The notes: generated from the letters alone by a model not told the origin. Counted from the stretch's first letter, positions 17,932 through 29,116 are shown. The stretch is 37,229 nt of DNA from Amylibacter sp. (GCA_016764475.1 JAESRV010000097.1:5766-42994), one strand, 5' to 3'. A program made the numbers and translations.

Positions 17932-19466
17932 CGGCCCTTGAAAAGACTGCCCAGAATACCACGGATCAGGGTTTTACCCGCCTTGGTGCCCAGTTGACGG
18001 GCCAGAGATTTAGCAAACGTTGTACCAATACTGTCGCCGCGTGATGATCGTTTGCGCGTTGTGCGTTTGCCATGATACCGGCGGGCCAGTTTGCGGGTTT
18101 TTTGCTGTTCTTCCAGACGCTCTTCTTGCTCTTCGGCCTGCTTGGCTTCTTCTGCGGCCTTTTCAGTCCGTTTTTGCAGGATTTCAAAGGCCGAAACCCG
18201 ATCAAGGGCGGCTTCATAGATACCTGCCAAATGCGAGCTTTTAATCACCGCATCGCGTTCTGCTTTAGTCAACGGCCCCAGCTGTGATGAGGGCGGGCGG
18301 ATCAGGGTTTGTTCCACAACACTGGGCGTACCCTTTTTTTCCAGTGTGGAAACAAGGGCTTCGCCTGTTCCCAACGCAGTTATAACATCTGCCGTATCAA
18401 ACCGTTCGTTGGTGCGAAATGTTTCGGCCGCCAATAACAAAGCTTTGCGATCACGCGGGGTAAAGGCGCGTAAAGCGTGTTGTACACGGTTACCAAGTTG
18501 GCCCAAAATGTCATTGGGCACATCTGCCGGGTTTTGGCTGATAAAATAGATGCCAACCCCTTTGGAACGGATCAGGCGCGCCACCTGTTCAACCTTTTTA
18601 AGCAAGGCTTTGGGGGCATCGTCAAACAGCAGATGCGCCTCATCAAAGAAAAACACGATTTTAGGTTTGTCGGGGTTGCCCACTTCAGGCAGATTTTCAA
18701 ACAATTCAGACAGCATCCAAAGCAAGAAGGTTGCATATAGGCGCGGCGATTGCATCAGCTTGTCAGCGGCCAAAATATTGATGCGCCCCTGCCCGCTTGG
18801 GGTGGTCGTCATCATGTCTTCAAGGTTCAACGCAGGCTCGCCAAAGAAATGCGTGGCACCTTGGTTTTCCAGCACCAAAAGACTGCGCTGGATCGCCCCG
18901 ATAGAGGATGTGGAAACATTGCCGTAACGCAAAGACACATCATCCGAATTCTTACCCAACCACACCAGCATCGCACGCAGGTCTTTCAGGTCCATCAATG
19001 CCAGCCCCTGTTCATCGGCCACACGAAACGCGATGTTCATCACACCTTCTTGTACGTTCGACAGTTCCAACAAACGCGATAGTAACAAAGGCCCCATTTC
19101 GGTGATAGTTGTGCGCACGGGGTGGCCCTGTTCGCCGAATAAGTCCCAGAAAGTAACAGGGAATTTTTCATACCCGAAATCATCGAACTGAATGGTTTCG
19201 GCGCGACTGACAAAGGCATCGTGATATTTGAAATCCGGTGTGCCCGCTTTGGCCATGCCTGACAGGTCGCCCTTTACGTCCGACATGAAAACCGGAACGC
19301 CTGCCTTGGAAAAACCTTCGGCCAGAATTTGCAAGGTAACGGTTTTACCCGTGCCTGTGGCCCCTGCAATCAGCCCGTGGCGATTGGCATATTTCAAGAT
19401 CAGGCTTTGCGCGTCTTTGTAGCCTTCGCCACCGCCGCCTACAAATATACGATCACTATTATTCAT
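17928..19466 (-). CDS. HerA/DUF853-family ATPase
   Basis: GLIAGATGTGKTVTLQ Walker A, KIVFFFDEAHLLFDDAPKALL Walker B; start trimmed to ATG at 19466. Confidence 0.88.
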   Translation of the reverse strand: MNNSDRIFVGGGGEGYKDAQSLILKYANRHGLIAGATGTGKTVTLQILAEGFSKAGVPVFMSDVKGDLSGMAKAGTPDFKYHDAFVSRAETIQFDDFGYEKFPVTFWDLFGEQGHPVRTTITEMGPLLLSRLLELSNVQEGVMNIAFRVADEQGLALMDLKDLRAMLVWLGKNSDDVSLRYGNVSTSSIGAIQRSLLVLENQGATHFFGEPALNLEDMMTTTPSGQGRINILAADKLMQSPRLYATFLLWMLSELFENLPEVGNPDKPKIVFFFDEAHLLFDDAPKALLKKVEQVARLIRSKGVGIYFISQNPADVPNDILGQLGNRVQHALRAFTPRDRKALLLAAETFRTNERFDTADVITALGTGEALVSTLEKKGTPSVVEQTLIRPPSSQLGPLTKAERDAVIKSSHLAGIYEAALDRVSAFEILQKRTEKAAEEAKQAEEQEERLEEQQKTRKLARRYHGKRTTRKRSSRGDSIGTTFAKSLARQLGTKAGKTLIRGILGSLFKGR

Positions 19467-19551
19467 ATGGCCAACTCCGTTTATGTATTCATTGTTATCT
19501 ATATGAAACGGAAAGCCCCATGACACAATGCTTTGAAGCCACTTTAAGCTG

Positions 19552-19658
19552 TTGACGCAGCACCATGCAGATCGTAGGTTAAGCATATATTTCGGCCAGT
19601 CCGATGGGGAGAATGCCAAAAAGGCACAAAAGACGCATCATCTGATGTGTCTTTTTTC
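19552..19658 (+). ncRNA. candidate intergenic small RNA with Rho-independent terminator (range includes its putative promoter)
   Basis: TTGACG (19552-19557)-17 nt-TAGGTT (19575-19580); terminator AAGACGCATCA-TC-TGATGTGTCTTTTTT at 19630-19657; no CDS on + strand before the terminator. Confidence 0.35.
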
Positions 19659-19762
19659 TTTGAAATGCCTAACTTATTAAATATTGTGATCTTTTTTTAC
19701 CTGACAAAGCGGCGATTCACACGTATTAAGCAACAAATGAAATGAAATGATGAGTTCTTAGA

Positions 19763-20419
19763 ATGCATAAAATACTTCTTACCAGCCTATTCGCCTTAAG
19801 CCTAAGCACGGGCACTGCGGTTTTTTCGCAAGACACAACGACTGAAACCACAACAACGCAAACCACAACAACGCAAGCAAGCCCGGATGCCGCCGCTGAA
19901 GATCAGACATTTCCTGTGGCGCAAGCTGAAGAAAATCAGATCGGTAAAGATTTCATCAAAGAAGAACATGGTGACTGGAAAGTCCTTTGTACCATTGTTG
20001 GTGAAGGCAAAGCCCCGAATTGCCGATTGTTGCAGATATTGGACGATGCCAACGGCGGATCCGTTGCAGAACTGAGCATCATCGCTTTAAGTTCAAAGGC
20101 TCAGGCCGAAGCCGGTGTAAATTTTGTATCCCCGCTGGGAACATTGCTGACGTCACAACTTAGCATGCGCGTAGACTCCGGTCAGGTAAAACGCTACCCA
20201 TTCAGCTGGTGTGAAGCGCAAGGATGCGTAGTGCGTTTCGGCCTTACCAAAGCAGAGCTGGGCAATCTGAAAAAAGGCAATGTAGCCGTTATGACGATTG
20301 TAGCAGCGGCAGCCCCGAAAACACCGCTTGCTTTGAATGTTTCTTTGAAAGGCTTCACCGCCGCATGGAACACCTTAAAAGAAATGCGCGCAACAAAAGA
20401 CGCAGCCGCCGCTGAATAA
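19763..20419 (+). CDS. invasion-associated locus B (IalB) family protein
   Basis: Signal peptide, Thr/Gln-rich linker, then HGDWKVLC...CRLLQ...PFSWCEAQGCVVRFGLT IalB pattern. Confidence 0.85.
   Translation: MHKILLTSLFALSLSTGTAVFSQDTTTETTTTQTTTTQASPDAAAEDQTFPVAQAEENQIGKDFIKEEHGDWKVLCTIVGEGKAPNCRLLQILDDANGGSVAELSIIALSSKAQAEAGVNFVSPLGTLLTSQLSMRVDSGQVKRYPFSWCEAQGCVVRFGLTKAELGNLKKGNVAVMTIVAAAAPKTPLALNVSLKGFTAAWNTLKEMRATKDAAAAE
19846..19875 (+). repeat. two perfect tandem copies of a 15-bp unit inside the ialB-like gene
   Basis: aaccacaacaacgca x2, encoding repeated TTTTQ. Confidence 0.9.
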
Positions 20420-20442
20420 GCAAGGTACATATATTTTCAAAG

Positions 20443-20466
20443 CCCCGCTTTAATGCGGGGTTTTTT
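20443..20466. terminator. bidirectional-looking terminator between convergent ialB-like and ketosynthase genes
   Basis: CCCCGC-TTTAAT-GCGGGG followed by TTTTTT. Confidence 0.8.
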
Positions 20467-21673
20467 ATGGGGATTTCAGAACCAGAACCGCATTCAACCC
20501 GCCAAAAGCGAAGGCATTGCTGATGGCCACTTTTACTTGGCTGTGGCGCGCAGTATTAGGCACTACATCCAGATCACATGCAGGGTCTGGCCTTGTGTGA
20601 TTTACCGTTGGCGCGATCATGGCGTCTTTCACGGCCGCGATCACTGCCAACAATTCCACAGCACCCGTGCCCCCCATCAAATGCCCGTGCATGGCCTTTG
20701 TTGATGAAATCATTACAGCGTCAGCAGCCCCGCCCAATACGTCCCGAATAGCCGCACATTCAGTTTTATCATTTGCCGTTGTCGCCGTGCCATGCGCATT
20801 GATATACCCCACATCGCCTGCATTCACGCCTGCATCTTTTAGCGCAAGACGTATGGCACGTGCGGCACCTGTTTGGCTGGGCATGACAATATCGGACGCG
20901 TCCGATGTCATCGCAAAACCGATTACTTCGGCCAAAATATCCGCACCACGGGCTTTGGCATGCTGGTAATCTTCAAATACAAAAACGGCGGCCCCTTCAC
21001 CTTGAACCATGCCATTGCGCGTGGCACAAAACGGGCGGCACCCATCGGGGGACATCACACGCAGAGCTTCCCACGCTTTGATACCGCCAAAGCAAAGCAT
21101 GCTTTCACTGCCCCCGGTCACCATTATCTGCGCCATGCCTGAGCGGATCATATGATAGGCCTGCCCCATCGCGTGATTGGATGATGCACAGGCACTGGCC
21201 ACGGTAAAGCTGGGGCCACGCAGCCCGTGTATCATGGAAATATGGCTGGCGGCTGCATTATTCATCAGGCGGGGTACCACAAAAGGGTGTACGCGGTTTT
21301 TACCATCCTCATAAACACTGCGAAAATTCTGATCCTGGGTTTGCAGGCCGCCGCCGGCTGTTCCCAACACAACGCCGGTATTTTCGGCCAGTGCATCCGA
21401 AAAACCCAACCCGCTTTGCGCAATAGCTTCTTGTGCGGCAATCACAGCGAACTGGGTAAACGGGTCATACAGGGCGATTTCCGAGCGGGTAAAATGATCT
21501 TGCGCGGTATAGCCCTTGATCTGCCCACCGATTTTAATATTCAGCCGATCGACATTATCAAATTCCAGCGGGCCAATGCCGCAGACACCGTTTGACATGG
21601 CGTCCAGTGTTTCGGCTACATTCTTGCCTAGGGCATTGATTGTACCTTGGCCTGTTATCACAACACGGTTCAT
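20465..21673 (-). CDS. beta-ketoacyl-ACP synthase (KAS II/FabF-like)
   Basis: VASACASSNHAMG active-site Cys, NAHGTATTANDKTE and KAMHGHLMGGTGAVE His motifs; start trimmed to ATG in MNRVVITGQG. Confidence 0.92.
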   Translation of the reverse strand: MNRVVITGQGTINALGKNVAETLDAMSNGVCGIGPLEFDNVDRLNIKIGGQIKGYTAQDHFTRSEIALYDPFTQFAVIAAQEAIAQSGLGFSDALAENTGVVLGTAGGGLQTQDQNFRSVYEDGKNRVHPFVVPRLMNNAAASHISMIHGLRGPSFTVASACASSNHAMGQAYHMIRSGMAQIMVTGGSESMLCFGGIKAWEALRVMSPDGCRPFCATRNGMVQGEGAAVFVFEDYQHAKARGADILAEVIGFAMTSDASDIVMPSQTGAARAIRLALKDAGVNAGDVGYINAHGTATTANDKTECAAIRDVLGGAADAVMISSTKAMHGHLMGGTGAVELLAVIAAVKDAMIAPTVNHTRPDPACDLDVVPNTARHSQVKVAISNAFAFGGLNAVLVLKSP

Positions 21674-21680
21674 AAGTTGT

Positions 21681-21941
21681 TCATGCCTTTTGCGCGGCAA
21701 TCAAGCCTTCTACCGCGTGGATAATGGTTTGAATGGTGGATATATCGAATTGCGACGCTTCGGGATCATTGGCATTGAACGGCACTTGGACATCGAAAGT
21801 TTCTTCGATGGCAAAGATACATTCAACCAGGGCCATCGAGTCTATACCCAACGCTTCCAGAGTGGCCTCTGGATTTATATCCGCCGGCTCCAAGAAAGCC
21901 TGCTGCGCAATAATTGCGATAATTTTGTCGGCTACAGACAT
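21681..21941 (-). CDS. acyl carrier protein
   Basis: LEALGIDSMALVECIFAIEETFDV contains the DSM phosphopantetheine site. Confidence 0.9.
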   Translation of the reverse strand: MSVADKIIAIIAQQAFLEPADINPEATLEALGIDSMALVECIFAIEETFDVQVPFNANDPEASQFDISTIQTIIHAVEGLIAAQKA

Positions 21942-21974
21942 AAGCCAGATTTCCCCATATGACGTTTAAGCGAT

Positions 21975-23081
21975 CTATTTCTTATGATCATCTCTGAAAA
22001 TAACGTTCTTCATCGCCTCTTCCAAAGCGGCAACTTTGGCCACAAGACGCGGCAATCGTCTGACGGCTTTATAAGACGCAATATTGGTTTCCATCTTCAC
22101 CGCAGGATTGCCCATCATCAGGCGTTTTGGTGGCACATGTGATGAAACACCAGTTTTACCCGCGATAATAACATCAGAGCCAACCCGAATGTGATCCGAA
22201 ACCGCAGATTGCCCGCCGATCACCACACGATCCCCGATAACGGTACTGCCGGCAACACCTGATTGACCGCACAACAAGCAATGATCACCGACCGTAACAT
22301 TATGCCCCAAGTGCACCATGTTATCCAGTTTTGTACCGTTACCAATGCGAGTGTTCGAAATTGTACCACGATCAATCGTTACATTTGCCCCCAGCTCAAC
22401 ATTGTCACCGATCACAACAGACCCCAGTGAGTTGATACGGGCAAAACCGGTTGTCGCCCGCGCATTTGATATCGTGCCTGACTTTTTGGCTTCTTCAATC
22501 GCGCCCGCTTGCGGTGTAACAAAGGAAAATCCATCCGCACCGATCACCGCATTTGGTTGGCAAATAAAGCTGGCACCGATTTGCACCCGCGCGCCCACAC
22601 GCACACCTTGATAAAGCAATGCATCCTTGCCGATGCGCGCGCCCTTAGAGATTGTACAGTGCGAGGCGATCCGTGCATTATCACCGATGACAACATCCGC
22701 AGAGATTACAACGAACGGGCCAATGGCAGGGTTGCCACCGATCTGCGCCGATGGATCAATGACGGCAGTTGGGTGAATGCCTTTTTCAATATCAATCTCA
22801 TGTTCAAAAAACTTGGTCACACCCGATAACACATAGCGTGATCTAGGGGCGAAAATAGCCGCTTTCAAACCCAATGCCTGCCAATCAGCCCCCTGCCACA
22901 AAATAGCCGCCTGTGCCGCACCCTTTTGCAAGGCTTCGGTATAGGTTTCTTCCATCGCCAAAGCCAATTCACCTGCGTTGGCCGATTGAGGTTCGCTCAT
23001 TGTTGTAACTTCAAGGGATAAATCCCCTGAGGCTTCTGTGCCCAAGGCATCCGCGATTTCTTTGATTGTATAGCGTTTCAT
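21975..23081 (-). CDS. lpxD: UDP-3-O-acylglucosamine N-acyltransferase
   Basis: Left-handed beta-helix hexapeptide repeats; IHPTAVIDPSAQIG, GADGFSFV, HLGHNVTVGDHCLLCGQSGVAGS; start trimmed to ATG at 23081. Confidence 0.93.
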   Translation of the reverse strand: MKRYTIKEIADALGTEASGDLSLEVTTMSEPQSANAGELALAMEETYTEALQKGAAQAAILWQGADWQALGLKAAIFAPRSRYVLSGVTKFFEHEIDIEKGIHPTAVIDPSAQIGGNPAIGPFVVISADVVIGDNARIASHCTISKGARIGKDALLYQGVRVGARVQIGASFICQPNAVIGADGFSFVTPQAGAIEEAKKSGTISNARATTGFARINSLGSVVIGDNVELGANVTIDRGTISNTRIGNGTKLDNMVHLGHNVTVGDHCLLCGQSGVAGSTVIGDRVVIGGQSAVSDHIRVGSDVIIAGKTGVSSHVPPKRLMMGNPAVKMETNIASYKAVRRLPRLVAKVAALEEAMKNVIFRDDHKK

Positions 23082-23154
23082 AAGCTTACCTTGCATGAAA
23101 ACGGGCAGCTGTTTAACCAGCCGCCCGTATAAAGTCTTACCAGTTAGGGGCGTT

Positions 23155-24774
23155 TTAGCTTTGAACGGCGCGTAAGGAAACCCCAGCTTTAGAAAGCGCC
23201 TTAAAAACCTTCTTATCGCGGCCATAAATGTCGGCATAGAAGGTAGGTTTTTTTGCATCACCAAAATATACCGTACGGTACGTTAGATAGACAGGTACAG
23301 GGTCTGCTAGGTTCACGTATTGCTCTTTGCCGGTTTTCAGCCAGGCTGCAAACGCCGCTTTCGGGTTGGATGTCTGTTTTTCCAACAACTTATAGGCAAA
23401 TTCAAATGGCTTTTGGATGCGCACACAACCATGGCTGAACGCGCGGGTATCACGGTTGAACAGGCTTTTGCTGGGCGTGTCATGCAGATAGATATTGAAC
23501 TTGTTCGGGAACATAAACTTCACAAGCCCCAAAGCATTACCAGCACTGGGGCGTTGTTTGATGCTGTAAGGAAAGTTTTTGGCGGTATATTCCGACATAT
23601 CCACGTTTTCAGGGTTTACAGATTTACCACTGGCGGAAACCATCACCATGTTGCGGCGTTTTAGAAAGCCCGGATCTTTGCGGATGATCGGCAAGTATTC
23701 TTTACCGGTGATTGAACGCGGCACATGCCATGTGGGGTTCACCACCATATGGGTCATCTCATCGTAAAATTCCGGTGTGCGCCGATCACTGGCACGTGTG
23801 CCGATAACCGCACGGGTTTGAAATGATACCCGCCCATTATCAATCATATAGACCGTGTACGCGGGCTGATTAACGAAAATATTACGTTTGCCACGCGGGA
23901 AATTCATCCAGCGTTCCCGCTCAAGGTTCACCAGAACCTTGATCAGTTTCTGCTTCGGCCCTTGGTTCAAACGCCCTATTGTACTTGGGCCGGCAACCCC
24001 ATCAGCACTTAATCCGTTGGCTTTTTGAAATTTTGCAACAACGGTTTTCAGTGCATCATCAAATTTAGGCGCATTCCCAAGCTTGCCATAACCAAGTTTT
24101 GTCAGGCGTTGGCGCAACAGCACAACAGAATCACCGGACGAGCCTTTTTTCAAAGTGCGGCTTGGAATGGCTATGGCCGCACCCGCCGCGCCCATATCAC
24201 GTTCCAGTTTCTTCTTTTCTGCCAACAATAACTGGTACTCTTTGGTTTTGGGTGCCAGAGATTTCAAAAATCCCGAAGGCGCGCTTTTGGTAAAAGCTTG
24301 CAGCAGATTTTGATCACTGCGGCGCGGGCGATCAATCGCAATCTCTTTATCAATTTTTCTGGGATTTACCGCACCTGATGTTAAATCATGTGCATATTGC
24401 AGATATGTCTTTGTCGCCAGCAACTCGGTAGCCCCGACATTTGTACCATTGCGCGATGCGTTTAAGGCAGTCTCTAATGTATTAATTTTATAACGCGCGG
24501 TTGGCAGACCTTGATCACCCGAAGATTTCAACGCAGCTAATAGCGCATTACGGCGGGCTTTGTTTTTCTGCCCAATCCAGATCGCTTTATAATTAGTAGA
24601 GGCGTAAAATGCCTGAATGCCTTTGGCACCTTTTCCGGTACGTTTAACGACATCATAAATGACTTGATTGGAAACGACGGTTTGCGCTGTTACATGCCCT
24701 GCGGTAAGGGGCGTAAATGTTGTTAAAAGGGCTAAAACCATAGCCTTGAAAATAGTGTTACTTAAAAAATACAT
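23155..24774 (-). CDS. murein L,D-transpeptidase (YcbB/YkuD family) with peptidoglycan-binding domain
   Basis: SVVLLRQRLTKLGYG...FQKANGLSADGVAGPSTI PG-binding domain; YLHDTPSKSLFNRDTRAFSHGCVRI catalytic HGC motif. Confidence 0.93.
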   Translation of the reverse strand: MYFLSNTIFKAMVLALLTTFTPLTAGHVTAQTVVSNQVIYDVVKRTGKGAKGIQAFYASTNYKAIWIGQKNKARRNALLAALKSSGDQGLPTARYKINTLETALNASRNGTNVGATELLATKTYLQYAHDLTSGAVNPRKIDKEIAIDRPRRSDQNLLQAFTKSAPSGFLKSLAPKTKEYQLLLAEKKKLERDMGAAGAAIAIPSRTLKKGSSGDSVVLLRQRLTKLGYGKLGNAPKFDDALKTVVAKFQKANGLSADGVAGPSTIGRLNQGPKQKLIKVLVNLERERWMNFPRGKRNIFVNQPAYTVYMIDNGRVSFQTRAVIGTRASDRRTPEFYDEMTHMVVNPTWHVPRSITGKEYLPIIRKDPGFLKRRNMVMVSASGKSVNPENVDMSEYTAKNFPYSIKQRPSAGNALGLVKFMFPNKFNIYLHDTPSKSLFNRDTRAFSHGCVRIQKPFEFAYKLLEKQTSNPKAAFAAWLKTGKEQYVNLADPVPVYLTYRTVYFGDAKKPTFYADIYGRDKKVFKALSKAGVSLRAVQS

Positions 24775-25103
24775 AGTGTCCCCCAGAAAACACACTTAGG
24801 TTGATATAAATTATACACTACCATTTTCCAAAAATCAGCGAACATACCAATCAAGTTTTCGGCAAATATTCGCTCAATTTGGTTCATATATGCACCAATT
24901 CTTAGGAACAAAGAGGGATCATAGTAAATATCGGCAGATTTTAGCGTAACCCACGGTGATTGCTGCATAATTTATTTATGCGGCAAACTTAACACTTGGA
25001 AAACGAATCGCTTTGTGGCATAACATTTGAACCTGATGACGAGGGAATAGTCAGGAAAAGCCCCCTGAATGGGCTACTAACAACAAGATGGACAGGCAAT
25101 TTT

Positions 25104-25676
25104 ATGACTAAACCAGCTGAAACTGCGCTTTCGCGCCGCAAACTTCTTGGTGTTTTTGCAGGAATTTCCATGATATCCGCTGCACCGGTTTTTGCAGGCA
25201 CTACTGGCTACTTAAAGGGTGCTGGAAACATTCGCAGGGTTACATTGCGGTCTGGTCGCACTGGTGAAAATATTGACACAATCTACTGGATTGAAGGCCA
25301 ATATATTAAACCTGCTTTAGAAGAAATTAACTATTTCATGCGTGACTGGCGCGAAGATGCGGTTACCAATATTGATCGCCGCCAAGTCGACATCATTGCA
25401 GCATCCCATCATCTGCTGGATACCAACGAGCCCTATCAAATGTTGTCTGGTTACCGCACAGCGCGTACAAACGCGATGTTGCGCCGCCGCAGCCGCCGTG
25501 TAGCTAAAAGCAGCTACCATATTAAAGGCATGGCAACGGATTTACGTCTAAGTTCCCGCTCAGTTAGTCAAATGGTCCGTGCCGCTGTTGCCTGTAATGG
25601 CGGCGGTGTTGGACGTTATTCACGATCAAACTTTGTGCACATGGATTGTGGGCCATTACGGACTTGGGGCCGCTAA
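25104..25676 (+). CDS. YcbK/DUF882 family (peptidase M15-like) exported protein
   Basis: SRRKLLGVFAG Tat-like signal; YQMLSGYRTARTNAMLRR..SYHIKGMATDLRL, NFVHMDCGPLRTW. Confidence 0.85.
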   Translation: MTKPAETALSRRKLLGVFAGISMISAAPVFAGTTGYLKGAGNIRRVTLRSGRTGENIDTIYWIEGQYIKPALEEINYFMRDWREDAVTNIDRRQVDIIAASHHLLDTNEPYQMLSGYRTARTNAMLRRRSRRVAKSSYHIKGMATDLRLSSRSVSQMVRAAVACNGGGVGRYSRSNFVHMDCGPLRTWGR

Positions 25677-25702
25677 GACCTAAAACCACATGCAAATTAA
25701 TC

Positions 25703-25733
25703 AACCCGCCTCTTTCAAGGCGGGTTTTGTTTT
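25703..25733. terminator. terminator between convergent ycbK-like and proA
   Basis: AACCCGCC-TCTTTCAA-GGCGGGTTTTGTTTT. Confidence 0.8.
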
Positions 25734-26988
25734 AGGCGCGTACTGTGCCGTCACCCACAACGATATACTTAAAGCTGGTCAGCTGTTCTGCACCAACAGG
25801 CCCGCGTGCATGCATTTTACCCGTAGCAATGCCAATCTCGGCCCCCATACCAAACTCACCCCCATCGGCAAATTGGGTAGAGGCATTGCGCATCAGGATC
25901 GCACTATCGACGCGTTGAAAAAAACGGTCTGCAACCGCGTCATCTTCGGCCATAATACAATCAGTATGGTTTGAACCGAACTCATCAATATGTGCAATCG
26001 CGCCATCCACACCATCCACCAATTTGGCGGCAATGATCATATCCAGATATTCTTGCCCCCAGTCACTAGAAGAAGCCACGGTAGTGCCTTGAATTTCAGA
26101 TATTATCTTACCGGCACGCACATCCACACCCGCATCCATAAGGTCTTGAATAAAAGGCGCACCATGGGTTTCATAGAATTTACGATCAATCAGCAGACAT
26201 TCCGCTGACCCGCAAATCCCCGTGCGCCTTGTCTTCGCGTTCATAACCACCGCGCGGGTTTTTTCCATATCGGCACTGGCATCAACATATATATGGCAAA
26301 TGCCTTCAAGATGGGCAAACACAGGCACGCGGGCATCCGATTGCACGCGCCCCACCAGCCCTTTGCCGCCACGCGGCACGATCACATCTATGTAATCAGT
26401 CATCGTCAGCATTTCCCCCACGGCTGCACGGTCGCGCGTTGGGACAAGCTGTATTGCAGTTTCCGGCAGGCCAGCAACCCGCAAGCCATCCACAAGGCAT
26501 TGATGAATAACGCTTGAGGAATGGAAACTTTCCGAGCCACCACGCAAAATCACCGCATTACCTGCTTTCAAGCACAAGGCCCCCGCGTCCGCCGTTACAT
26601 TCGGGCGGCTTTCATAGATCACGCCAATCACGCCCAAAGGTGTGCGCACCCGTTTAATGTGCAAGCCAGAAGGCTGATCCCATTCAGCCAAAACCGCGCC
26701 AATAGGGTCGGCTTGACCAGCCACCGCGCGTAAGCCGTCAACAATGCCCTGAATACGGGCCTGATCTAGCATCAAGCGATCCATCATAGCGTCTGTCAGG
26801 CCTTTTTCGCGGCCAAAATCCATATCCTTGGCGTTTGCTGCAATGATTTCATCGCGCCGCGCCCAAACTGCGTCAGCCGCCGCGATCAAGGCTTGTTCCT
26901 TGGCTTCAGCCTTTGCAAACGCCAGTTCTTTACTGGCGGCTTTGGCCTTTTGGCCCATCTCATTCATTACCGCTTTAACATCCATCAC
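25732..26988 (-). CDS. proA: glutamate-5-semialdehyde dehydrogenase
   Basis: [36 protein letters not shown]; overlaps proB by 4 bp. Confidence 0.96.
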   Translation of the reverse strand: MMDVKAVMNEMGQKAKAASKELAFAKAEAKEQALIAAADAVWARRDEIIAANAKDMDFGREKGLTDAMMDRLMLDQARIQGIVDGLRAVAGQADPIGAVLAEWDQPSGLHIKRVRTPLGVIGVIYESRPNVTADAGALCLKAGNAVILRGGSESFHSSSVIHQCLVDGLRVAGLPETAIQLVPTRDRAAVGEMLTMTDYIDVIVPRGGKGLVGRVQSDARVPVFAHLEGICHIYVDASADMEKTRAVVMNAKTRRTGICGSAECLLIDRKFYETHGAPFIQDLMDAGVDVRAGKIISEIQGTTVASSSDWGQEYLDMIIAAKLVDGVDGAIAHIDEFGSNHTDCIMAEDDAVADRFFQRVDSAILMRNASTQFADGGEFGMGAEIGIATGKMHARGPVGAEQLTSFKYIVVGDGTVRA

Positions 26989-28091
26989 ATCACCATATTA
27001 TCCCGGTGTACCAAGCTGGCACGCCCTGGATAGCCTAAAATTTCTTTGACTTCAGAGGTTTGATGCCCTGCAATCGCATTCACCTCAACCTGATCATAAT
27101 TCATCAAGCCTTTGGCCAGCTCATTGCCACCGTCATCACAAATCGACACCATGTCCCCGCGCATAAAGTTGCCTACACCGCGCACAACGCCCACCGGCAA
27201 TAGTGATTTGCCTTGTGTCAGCGCACGCGCAGCACCTGCATCCACAATCAATATTCCCATAGGTTTCAACGCCGCAATCCATTGTTTACGCGCCTTTTTA
27301 GGGTCACCAATGGCCCGGAACCAGCTGCACTTTGCGCCCTTTTCCAAAGCCGTCAAAGGCTGATCCATATCACCCAGCATAATTGCCATAGCACAGCCAG
27401 ATTGCATTGCGGTTTTCGCGGCCATCACCTTGGTCTTCATCCCGCCCTTGGCGTTCAGTGTGCCCGCATCCCCCGCCATCGCTTCCAGTTCCGGCGTGAT
27501 TTTTTCGATCAGTGCAATATGTTCGGCATCTTTGTCGATTTTCGGATTGCCAGTATAAATCCCGTCCACATCGGACAATAAAACCAACACATCGGCCCCC
27601 GCCATTGAGGCCACTTGTGCGGCCAATCGATCATTATCGCCAAAGCGGATTTCGTCTGTGGCGACCGTATCATTTTCATTCACAATCGGCACCACACCGT
27701 AGCCCAGCAAAGTGGTAAAAGTTGCCCGAGAATTCAGATACCGCCGCCGATCAGTGCTGTCTTCCAACGTCAGTAATACTTGCGCAGTTGTAATGCCAAA
27801 AGGTGCCAGAACCTGTTCATAGGCACGTGCCAACTGGATTTGCCCAACGGCGGCTGCCGCCTGACTTTGTTCCAGCGTTAACAACCCATCTGGCAAGCCA
27901 AGCACCCTGCGCCCCAAGGCGATAGAGCCAGACGACACCAGTAAAACATCCCTGCCCGCCTGTTTTTGCGCGGCCACATCACGTGCTAATCCTTGCAGCC
28001 ATTCCAGACGCAATTCACCGCTTTTTGCATCGACCAATAGGGCCGATCCGATTTTAACGACAATACGTTTGGCTGTGGCTAAGGCCGCCAT
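26985..28091 (-). CDS. proB: glutamate 5-kinase with PUA domain
   Basis: [44 protein letters not shown]. Confidence 0.96.
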   Translation of the reverse strand: MAALATAKRIVVKIGSALLVDAKSGELRLEWLQGLARDVAAQKQAGRDVLLVSSGSIALGRRVLGLPDGLLTLEQSQAAAAVGQIQLARAYEQVLAPFGITTAQVLLTLEDSTDRRRYLNSRATFTTLLGYGVVPIVNENDTVATDEIRFGDNDRLAAQVASMAGADVLVLLSDVDGIYTGNPKIDKDAEHIALIEKITPELEAMAGDAGTLNAKGGMKTKVMAAKTAMQSGCAMAIMLGDMDQPLTALEKGAKCSWFRAIGDPKKARKQWIAALKPMGILIVDAGAARALTQGKSLLPVGVVRGVGNFMRGDMVSICDDGGNELAKGLMNYDQVEVNAIAGHQTSEVKEILGYPGRASLVHRDNMVM

Positions 28092-29116
28092 CCGATATCC
28101 TCTTCCTCAGGCGCGTCTTCCGCCTTATTGCGCGTATCAATTGTGGCGCGAATTGCACGCAGAACATCTGTCAGACCCTGTTGCGAAACGCCTGAAATTT
28201 GGAACACTTTGCCGCCTGCGGCTTTTTCCAACTCATTATGCAGCTGCGCTTGCTCTGTATCATCGATCGCATCGCATTTATTCAATGCCGTCACCCTGGG
28301 GCGGCCAGCCAAATCGCCACCATACATTTCCAACTCATTGATAATCGTATGATAATCTTCTAGGGCCGTTTCTGAAGTGCCGTCCACCAGATGCAGCAAA
28401 ACCGCGCAGCGCTCCACGTGGCTTAAGAACCGATCTCCAATACCTTTGCCTTCATGCGCCCCCGCAATCAGGCCCGGAATATCGGCCATAACGAACTCTG
28501 TGCCGTCCACGCCCACGACCCCAAGGTTGGGGACAAGCGTGGTGAACGGATAGTCGGCAATCTTGGGCCGCGCGTTCGATGTGGCTGCAAGAAACGTGGA
28601 TTTTCCCGCATTCGGCAAGCCCAACAGGCCCGCGTCGGCGATCAGTTTCAGGCGCAACCAAACCACGCGTTCCACCTCTGGCTGGCCGGGGTTGGCACGG
28701 CGCGGTGCCTGATTGCGTGACGATTTGAAATGCAGATTGCCGAAACCGCCATTGCCACCTTCTGCCAGCAAAGCCCGTTGGCCCACTTGCGTCAGATCAG
28801 CAATAATAGTTTCCTGATCCTCTTCCAGAACTTCAGTGCCCACAGGCACTTTCAGAATAATATCTTCACCGGTCTTGCCCGACCGTTGATTGCCCATACC
28901 GGGGCGCCCGTTCTGGGCAAAGAAATGCTGTTGATAGCGAAAGTCGATCAGCGTGTTCAAACCCTCAACGGTTTCAACCCAGACATCACCACCACCGCCG
29001 CCATTGCCGCCGTCAGGGCCGCCATATTCAACATGGGCTTCGCGACGAAACGAAACACAACCGTTGCCGCCTGCACCAGAACGTACTTGGACTTTTGCCA
29101 GATCAAGGAATTTCAT
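28079..29116 (-). CDS. obgE: GTPase ObgE/CgtA
   Basis: [70 protein letters not shown]. Confidence 0.96.
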   Translation of the reverse strand: MKFLDLAKVQVRSGAGGNGCVSFRREAHVEYGGPDGGNGGGGGDVWVETVEGLNTLIDFRYQQHFFAQNGRPGMGNQRSGKTGEDIILKVPVGTEVLEEDQETIIADLTQVGQRALLAEGGNGGFGNLHFKSSRNQAPRRANPGQPEVERVVWLRLKLIADAGLLGLPNAGKSTFLAATSNARPKIADYPFTTLVPNLGVVGVDGTEFVMADIPGLIAGAHEGKGIGDRFLSHVERCAVLLHLVDGTSETALEDYHTIINELEMYGGDLAGRPRVTALNKCDAIDDTEQAQLHNELEKAAGGKVFQISGVSQQGLTDVLRAIRATIDTRNKAEDAPEEEDIGWRP

